From contig NC_090319.1 in NCBI RefSeq assembly GCF_040869045.1, positions 389,499,601-389,563,600 on the forward strand: 64,000 nucleotides of DNA. The letters are read 5' to 3'. Both the position numbers and the translations under genes were made by a program. The notes below the pieces were generated by a model. It searched no databases. It was not told where the DNA came from and was given only the letters and a program-made list of their open reading frames with translations. This document shows positions 57,873 through 64,000 of the stretch, piece after piece. Origin of the DNA: Eurosta solidaginis (taxonomy: Eukaryota > Arthropoda > Insecta > Diptera > Tephritidae). Each line of letters begins with the position of its first letter. Position 1 is the stretch's first letter.

Positions 57873-59920
57873 ATGAATAAAAGGGCACGGGAGTTTGAGT
57901 GTACAAATGATCCAGATATCTTCTGTTTCATCTGCGGTCAATTTATCGTTAAAAGGATGCGAGGTGTGTTTTCAAATCCTTTGAAAGTTACATAATATAA
58001 GCATTTTGGAATTGAGCCTAAAAACAATGAAAAATACTGGGTGCACCACATCTCGAGTCGCATTGATGTTTTCGGAAACCGGAACAAAATGGTGCGTTGT
58101 AAAAATTAGGAATTTAGAAATTTTCTCCCTTTTAATGCATAGCTGACTAATTTCTGAAACTATCCATTTAGGCGACATATGAAATTTATTACACCAATGA
58201 AGTGGAGGGAACCAACTTGCCATTCAACGGACTGCTATATTTGTACTACAAAAGTACTTGGGGTTGGAAAGTCAAGAAAAGTAACCTATGCGAGCGTCTC
58301 TACAGTGTCATTACCAGAACTAAATTCAACGGAAAGTACATTGCCAGAATCAAATTTAACTTTAGTTCCGGCTCCAGTTTCATTGTCAACAGCAGTATCT
58401 GATTACGCGGCATCATGTTGTACTGGATTTCAAACGGAAAGCGAAAGAAACTTTTGTCACAAGCACAACTCAGTGATTGGATAAGGGATTTGGAATTGTC
58501 AAAGGATAAGGCAACTACACGCCTCTCGTATGCAAAAATTTAAATTTGTTTCATAAGAAGTTAAGGTAACATATTATAGAACTCATTTATTTTGTTTTGT
58601 TGATTTTCCGACAGGGTGGATAAATGATGTATATTGGAACGATTTTCCGTCATCCCTTGTCAAATTTGGTTTTATAGAACTCGTCACCAACAATTTTCCA
58701 AGTACTATACGAAGGAGGACAGTCTTTGTTACTGCAAAGATATTGCTGGTCTATTAAAACAGTTTGGTGAACCATATGATTCAAAAGAGTGCCGATTGTT
58801 CATAGACGGTAGTAAATTAAGTTTAAAGGCCGTATTATTGCATATTGGCAACAAAAAGCCATTTATGCCGATCGCGCATGCAGTAAGCACGAAGGAAACG
58901 TATGAGACAATGCAATAATTGCTCAAATTAATTAAATACGAAGAACATGATTGGAAAATATGTGCCCATCTTAAAGTCGTTGGAATGCTATGTGGTCTAC
59001 AAAGTGAATACACAAACTCCTGTTGCTTTCTTTGCAAATGGGATAGCCGAGTTCGTCAAGACCACTACATCAAAAAGGATTGGCCAGAACGAATCGAGTT
59101 TCAAGTTAGGGTGGTTAACATAAAGTACTCCCCACTTATAAAGAAGGAAAAAATAATTCTACCTCCGCTCCACATCAAGCTCGGCCTTATCAAATATTTT
59201 GTCAAGGCTTTGGACAAAGTGGGCGAAGCTTTTCATCATTTGATGTCAACCTTTCCAGAGATTTCAGAAGCAAACATAAAGGAAGGGATTTTTGTGGGAC
59301 CGCAAATAAGGAAAATGATGACCAATAACCATTTCAAAGCACTATTGTCACCAATGGAGGCAGCAGCGTGGGATTCTTTTCAAAAGGTCGTTGCTTCTTT
59401 TTTAGGCAAACACAAAAGCCCAAGCTACGAGATAATAGTGAACGACTTAATCAAAAACTATGCGGAAATGGGTAAATAAAAAACATATTTAAGACCGTTT
59501 TCTCAGTTAACTTTAAAACCTATCTGCCCGATAAAAAAAAAAAAAAAAATGTATGAAAATTTTTAATTTACATGTTCCGAACAAACAATAACGAGAAAAA
59601 TGTAAACAAAAATTTTTTTTCTGAATTGAAAGATAAATCCACCTTAAGAAATTTATATACTAATGTGTCACTTATGTATTTATCTAATATACTTTTTTTA
59701 TTTTCTTTCAGGAGTAAATATGCCTTTAAAAATTCATTTTCTACACTCCCATTTAAAATTTTTCCCGCGAAATCCTGGCGACGAAAGTGACGAGTATGGC
59801 GAGAGGTTTCACCAGCAAATGAAAATGATTCAAAGTCGGTATCAAGGATTCTGGGATGTCGCTATGATGGGTGACTACTGTTGGTTTCACAAAAGAGAAG
59901 CCGATCCTAATCTAATTTAG
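57873..59920 (+). pseudogene. Transposon-borne gene of uncharacterised arthropod-type family, four exons, inactivated
   Basis: The layout is best explained by four exons. Exon 1 (57873-about 58091) starts MNKRAREFEC and carries CFIC. Exon 2 (58172-about 58565) begins with a PMKWREP segment and HSTDCYIC, suggesting an N-terminal Cys/His metal-binding region with exon 1. Exon 3 (about 58615-59471) has EDSLCYCKDI, RLFIDGSKLSLKAVLLH, GLQSEYTN, CCFLCKWDSR and KEGIFVGPQIR. Exon 4 (59712-59920) has KIHFLHSHLKFF, DEYGERFHQ and DYCWFHKR, ending at a TAG. The 59472-59711 intron has a GTAAAT donor and a TTTCAG acceptor and joins in frame (AEMG|VNMP). Damage: an in-frame TAA at 57993, a frame change between about 58400 and 58440, another stop near 58554, and an in-frame TAA at 58916. 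I recognise the motif set from many unnamed insect predicted proteins. A transposase role is inferred from the flanking inverted repeats and from the D-rich RNase H-like look of the IDGSK segment; it is not shown. Confidence 0.7.
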
Positions 59921-60030
59921 CGTCAAAACAAGACACATAACTTTTTCATTTATAAAATAAGATCATAGAGTTAAGACAGAATCATACGTACATATGCTAT
60001 TATTTGTAGGGCACTTAAATTTTACTATGT

Positions 60031-60529
60031 GGATATATTTATTTGAATGCTTATAACTTTTGTATTAGTTCATCGACTTTGTTGAATGAAAGCTTTTTTT
60101 TTGTAATAAAACCGAGCTTAGAGAGAAAAAAAAATCTGCAAAAAAAATAAAAAGTTTTAGAGATCCTTCCTCGCAAAGTACAAATTTTTGTATATTTTTA
60201 CAAACAAAATTGAAAAAATCCGTAATGATTGTGTGTTATCTTTGAATCTGCAGGGCCTAGCAAACAGTTTTGTGTGCACAGCTCATAGTTACCTTTTAAA
60301 AGTTTCAAACCGTTTTGGAATTGCTCAGTTCGTTCTTGAGATATATATGCTTAAGTGGACCTAATTTATTTATTATTTTTTTTTTTTTTGACAAAAAAAT
60401 GGTTATTCGTAAATACCTCAAAAACGTTACCATAGAATTAAAAATGACCTTGATTTTCGGAATCAGGGGGTGATTTTACATAGGAATTTCATAATGGCGT
60501 CTCTGGTGAATTTTGGTTGTAAACCAGTG
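60031..60529 (-). repeat. Right terminal inverted repeat
   Basis: Reverse-complement counterpart of 57107-57535. It carries an extra ~60 bp around 60160-60250 absent from the left arm. Confidence 0.8.
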
Positions 60530-60560
60530 AAATTTACAAAATCAGAAACTACTATTTCAA

Positions 60561-60770
60561 AAAACAAGTTTTCGAAAAGTTAACAGTCCTAGAAAAGTTA
60601 AACACTAAGGTTTATAAAAAAGTAACCTAACCAGTTTTAAAAAAGTATACGAACCGGCTCGAAATAAGTAATCCAGACACTTTTAAAGAAGTGAGCGATC
60701 CATTTTTGAAAAATTCACCGAACCGGGTTTCAAAAAATAACCGAACCGCTTTGATAAAGGTTAATTTAAA
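60561..60770 (+). repeat. Degenerate ~30-35-bp tandem repeat with GTAACCGAACCGG-type unit
   Basis: Successive segments read 'aaaagttaaacactaagg', 'aaaaagtaacctaaccag', 'aaaaagtatacgaaccggc', 'aagtaatccagacac', 'aagtgagcgatcca' and 'aataaccgaaccgc'. Each has an A-rich start and an AACC-type end. Related motifs occur at 4660-4740 and 5215-5240. Confidence 0.5.
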
Positions 60771-60879
60771 AAAAAAAATATGAAGACTAATTAGAAGTGG
60801 CAGTTTCAATAACATTTTTTTGAAATTAATTCCCTTTTACTGAATATTCAACTTTTAGCGGCTAAAACATACCCTACAC

Positions 60880-61035
60880 ATAAAAAGTGGGCGTGGCTGT
60901 CGCCGGATTTTGCTCGTTTTAAATATCGTTGGAATATGGAAAACAAACCTTAGAACCAAATTGGAATAATGAAACTAAAAATATTCTTAAGCTATCGTGC
61001 CAGCAGACAGATGAAAAAACAGAGTAACGAAATCG
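60880..61035 (-). mobile_element. Helentron-like fragment
   Basis: 'aaaaagtgggcgtggc', 'cggattttgctc', 'ttttaaatatcg' and 'aagctatcgtgccagcagac' are worn versions of the module segments seen at 47520-47960. Confidence 0.5.
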
Positions 61036-62108
61036 TGCCACCTAAAAAAAAAATGGAAAATAATGGAAACCCTAATATGTATAAGTCATAGCTATTTAGG
61101 GCAAAGTTGTAGAATAAAACCGTCTACTGTTGGTTGACTTGTTAATGCCATGCCAGTCTATCGAGTTCATCAATCATCATAGTGCTACGGAATTCTAGAA
61201 TGTGTGCTTATACGCAAATATTCCATAACCGACATCTCAATAGAGCTGCACACCACCCTGGCAACATATTTTAGAATCACTTTAGGCTATACGTTTCATC
61301 ATCCACGACATACTACGGAGTTCTTTATTGGCATGTGGAAAATAGTTCCTTCTTAAGTGTAATGTGAATTTGCTGTCGAGGGTATATTTGCGTGCAGGAC
61401 CTTACCTTTTTCAATGGAGTTATGCAAATTCATTTATTAAATTGTAGCTGTTATTCCTTCACCACATATTAAAATATTTTTAAGCTCTACTCAGCACTTT
61501 TCCAACACAACACTTTTGGTTTCCTATCAACATTTTTCACAATCAAGCTCAAATCCTTTACACGAATTTGTTTTTGTTTTTAATATAGAAACTTTATTGT
61601 GCTTGTGTTGCAAACACATGCAAATTTAATGCTGTCAAAAATTAAGAATTTGAGCTCTTTAGGTGCTTTTATGTATTAGCCTTATACTAAGAGTTGTGAA
61701 ATGTGGGCTTTGTTATCTTTTTGGGATTTTTTTTATTGAATATTTTATGAAGATATGCATGAACAGTTAGCTTCACTTGAATAGGCACATGTTCCTGCAA
61801 GTTAAGATTATTTTAGTAACATTTTGGTTTCTATGCTATTTACCAGTATATTCTGAAAGAGCAAAACAATTTCGATCACAAAAATACAAGTCTTGTACAG
61901 GTCTTGCTCAGAAAAATCTTCCTTTTCACTCGAAGTTTATTTGTATTGTAAGAAAGAATTCGATTTTTAACCCGGTAGTTCCCATAACTTTTTTTGTTTT
62001 GTATTTATTTGGAAAGAAGTTGTCTTATAGATTTTGACCTCCTGAACACGAAAATGGTGTCCATTTTTTAATTCACTGTTACGCTTTTCCGGAAAATCCG
62101 GAAAACTT
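61036..62108. other. Unannotated sequence
   Basis: ORF 61777-62037 (plus) begins with a hydrophobic stretch (VKIILVTFWFLCYLPVYS) that could look like a signal peptide, but no family is recognisable and the rest is low in information. Confidence 0.4.
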
Positions 62109-62763
62109 GCGTTACCATATGGTAATCCTGGGTCGTCTAGGGTACAGGTTTTTGATGAAAGGAAACACTACTTTGGACATGTTTTTTAAATTTTATTTCA
62201 CAAATAATAGATGTTTTTCAACATTTTTATTAAACCGTAAATAAGGAAAGAATAAGGTTATAAAAATATAATAGAAAGACATTTTCTGAACTAAACTATA
62301 GGTGGTTGAAATCATGGTTTGGTATGGTAACTTGCAAAACACTTCACACAAAGTCCAACGACGCATTTCATACATGCTGTTTGCCCTAGCTTTGCATTTT
62401 TCAACGGCTATGATTCGATGGTACTACAATATGTACGCTCTGATCAAAACGGGGCATACGTTATCATGGATTCTAGTACAATCATCTTCAGGTCCTCTTC
62501 GCCAGATATGTTTCCGCCTACAGGAGGCTAGATATAAAGAGTGGTTGGTATATCTTGAATGTAATCAAGTATTTGTTACGACGATAAACCTCTGAAAGTC
62601 GTAGTATTTAAAAAATTCTTCAGATTATATCAGATAAATTTACAAAAAGGCACAGAAAAGCCATTGGTGCGCGTAGAAAACTGTACCCTAGCATAGAAAA
62701 TCCCTTAAAGTACGAAGAAAAAACCTGTACCCTAGCCGACCCACGGTTACCGCATGGTAACGC
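62109..62763. mobile_element. 655-bp element with ~45-bp terminal inverted repeats
   Basis: The left end GCGTTACCATATGGTAATCC and the following GGTCGTCTAGGGTACAGG match the complement of the right end (GCGTTACCATGCGGTAACCG, GGTCGGCTAGGGTACAGG) with about five or six differences. Each tip is itself a small palindrome. Flanking CTT on both sides might be a 3-bp target duplication. An inner ORF at 62302-62595 (97 codons) shows no recognisable domain. Superfamily undetermined. Confidence 0.65.
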
Positions 62764-63485
62764 CTTAAATAATATGTAAAAAATAACTAGAAATTAAATA
62801 ATTCCAGCAAAAAATTAACTTAAATATAATAACTTATTTATTTATTAATATTATTTTTACCGACTTGTATAATTTTTATTTAAAAGTTCTTAAAAATTAT
62901 TACTATAATCGCGTACTTACAGACGTGCCATATTGAAAAACGGGAATTTTCAACTTCTCTTTTTCTCACTTAAATATGACGTACGATAACTTCACTATTT
63001 GAACCCAGACTGACCAAAGCTTTGTTTTTCGGAAAGTCACGGATATTCAGTATAAAATAGCGTTATTCATTTGTGGATTTGTTGTGCAATTTAGATTTAA
63101 TTCGTGGAAATATAAAGACACCTTTTGCGTTACCATTTATATAATCCCGATTCAATAGCTACCGATTTGTATACTGAATTTGTTATTACATCTACTAATC
63201 AGAAACAGACTTTTTTTAAAATAAAAAAAGATATTAAAAAATCGAAAAAAGGGGAATCATTTTTTTCTTCAAAATAAGAAATTATATATCGTGGAATTAT
63301 ATTCAATTGCCTCTTTCAGCAATTTTAACGAAAATAAATTTTAGATGGTAAAATACTCTCTAACTTAGAACAAACGGGATTTATTCTCATTTTGAAAATT
63401 TCTCTATCAGCAAACACATATTTTCATACACGCCGTTATACTTAAGCATAGAAAATTATTGATTTCATCGCATAACTTTGGGGTA
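62764..63485. other. Unannotated sequence
   Basis: AT-rich, nothing recognised. Confidence 0.5.
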
Positions 63486-63620
63486 AAATGGTGTATTACG
63501 GTCGAGATAGAAATAAACTTCCATTATCGATGTTATCGGTGTCGAAGAATATTTTTATTGCGCCATATCCATCTGTTCGTCCACCCTCAGCTAACATCTT
63601 TTATAATACCTGCTTGAGAA
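63486..63620 (+). mobile_element. Helentron-like fragment (5' region)
   Basis: 'cgagatagaaataaacttcc', 'atcggtgtcgaagaa', 'attgcgccatatccatctgt' and 'cgtcca' follow the order of the family's 5' segment (compare 24290-24375), strongly worn. Confidence 0.5.
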
Positions 63621-64000
63621 CCAACATCATGGTCTTCGGTATGGAACTTTAGCACTTTGCCCACTATTCTCAAAACACGGTTCGACGCTACATCCCAAAA
63701 ACTTATATTTTCTTTGCTATGCAATAACCTTTATCTACAATATATATATTTTTTAAATAGGATAAAAACAATTTCCATTCGCATAGCAAAAACCTTTATC
63801 TGACTTTTGAACTACACTAAGCAGAAACTGGTTTGAATTCACAACAGTATCTTTTATTATCTATTGGGATACTTCATATTATTAACATTTTCCAATAAAG
63901 CTGCCAAAACCTTTTTTCTTCTCTCCTGAAAAACTGGGTTTTTCTGATAGATAGTGTTTCATATACAATCATTATGCTACTTCAAAATAGTCAATTGTAC
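63621..64000. other. Unannotated sequence
   Basis: Nothing recognised up to the window end. Confidence 0.5.

Larger units (their letters stand above)
57107..60529 (+). mobile_element. DNA transposon with ~430-500-bp terminal inverted repeats
   Basis: 57107-57535 and 60031-60529 are long inverted repeats. Matched blocks, left against right complement, include 'cactgg', 'caccagagac', 'ttatgaaattcctatgtaaa', 'ctgattccgaaaat', 'aacgtttttgag', 'ggtccactta', 'gcaattccaaaac'-type, 'cttttaaaaggtaa', 'ggttttattacaaaaaaaa'-type and 'actaatacaaaagttata'. They differ by scattered substitutions and indels, so the copy is not very young. Between them lies a spliced gene of an uncharacterised protein family (57873-59920). 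Exact tips and target duplication could not be fixed. Superfamily unknown; this is a class II element by structure. Confidence 0.75.

Noticed and set aside
61777..62037. Small secreted peptide with N-terminal hydrophobic segment
   Set aside because: Hydrophobic starts are common in T-rich reading frames; no cleavage context or conserved cysteine pattern is convincing.

Overview
The window is AT-rich, intron- or intergenic-like DNA from a higher fly. The best guess is a tephritid fruit fly or a relative. The guess rests on three repeat families whose look I recognise: Helentron-like elements with hairpin 3' ends next to CTTACTTGTT, a roughly 350-bp tRNA-derived SINE, and a jockey-type LINE. 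No database was searched. I found no host protein exon, rRNA or genuine tRNA gene that I can defend. Nearly all protein-like signal is mobile-element coding sequence or its remains.

Layout: 1-1816 is the end of a Helentron-like element with a ~130-bp tandem array. A Tc1-type MITE (2410-2683), a 5'-truncated jockey-like LINE (2686-3784), an old repeat with relatives elsewhere and a decayed SINE follow. A second Helentron family lies at 6791-7592. A LINE C-terminal scrap, a small inverted-repeat element and a complete short Helentron (10117-11705) take the window to 11.7 kb. 11.7-25 kb is mostly featureless apart from SINEs, a decayed LTR, a TCGATA-rich repeat zone and a third Helentron-type copy. 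25.1-29.5 kb is a MITE cluster: a small fold-back, a hAT-like MITE with an 8-bp target duplication, a 544-bp palindrome flanked by TA, and a SINE split by a 377-bp insertion, together with two LTR-derived sequences. 32-36.6 kb holds SINEs, a two-copy MITE family, a LINE RNase H scrap and a 117-bp duplication. 37.7-39.6 kb is another full Helentron. 41.3-48.4 kb holds two Helentrons joined head to tail, flanked by inverted copies of a tRNA-box repeat. 51.25-55.9 kb is a Helentron nested inside an older relative, and this gives its insertion site. 57.1-60.5 kb is a DNA transposon with ~430-500-bp terminal inverted repeats around a spliced gene of an uncharacterised protein family. The final 3.5 kb holds one more inverted-repeat element and Helentron scraps.

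How the parts relate: the Helentron-like elements encode no protein and would depend on a Rep/Helicase supplied elsewhere. MITEs and SINEs likewise depend on other elements. The only candidate autonomous mobile system is the long-inverted-repeat transposon at 57.1-60.5 kb, and its gene is broken by in-frame stops and a frameshift. The most useful observations are that linkage of an unnamed protein family to long TIRs, the empty/filled site comparison for the nested element, the two-class ~130-bp satellite arrays inside Helentrons, and the clean target duplications of several MITEs.
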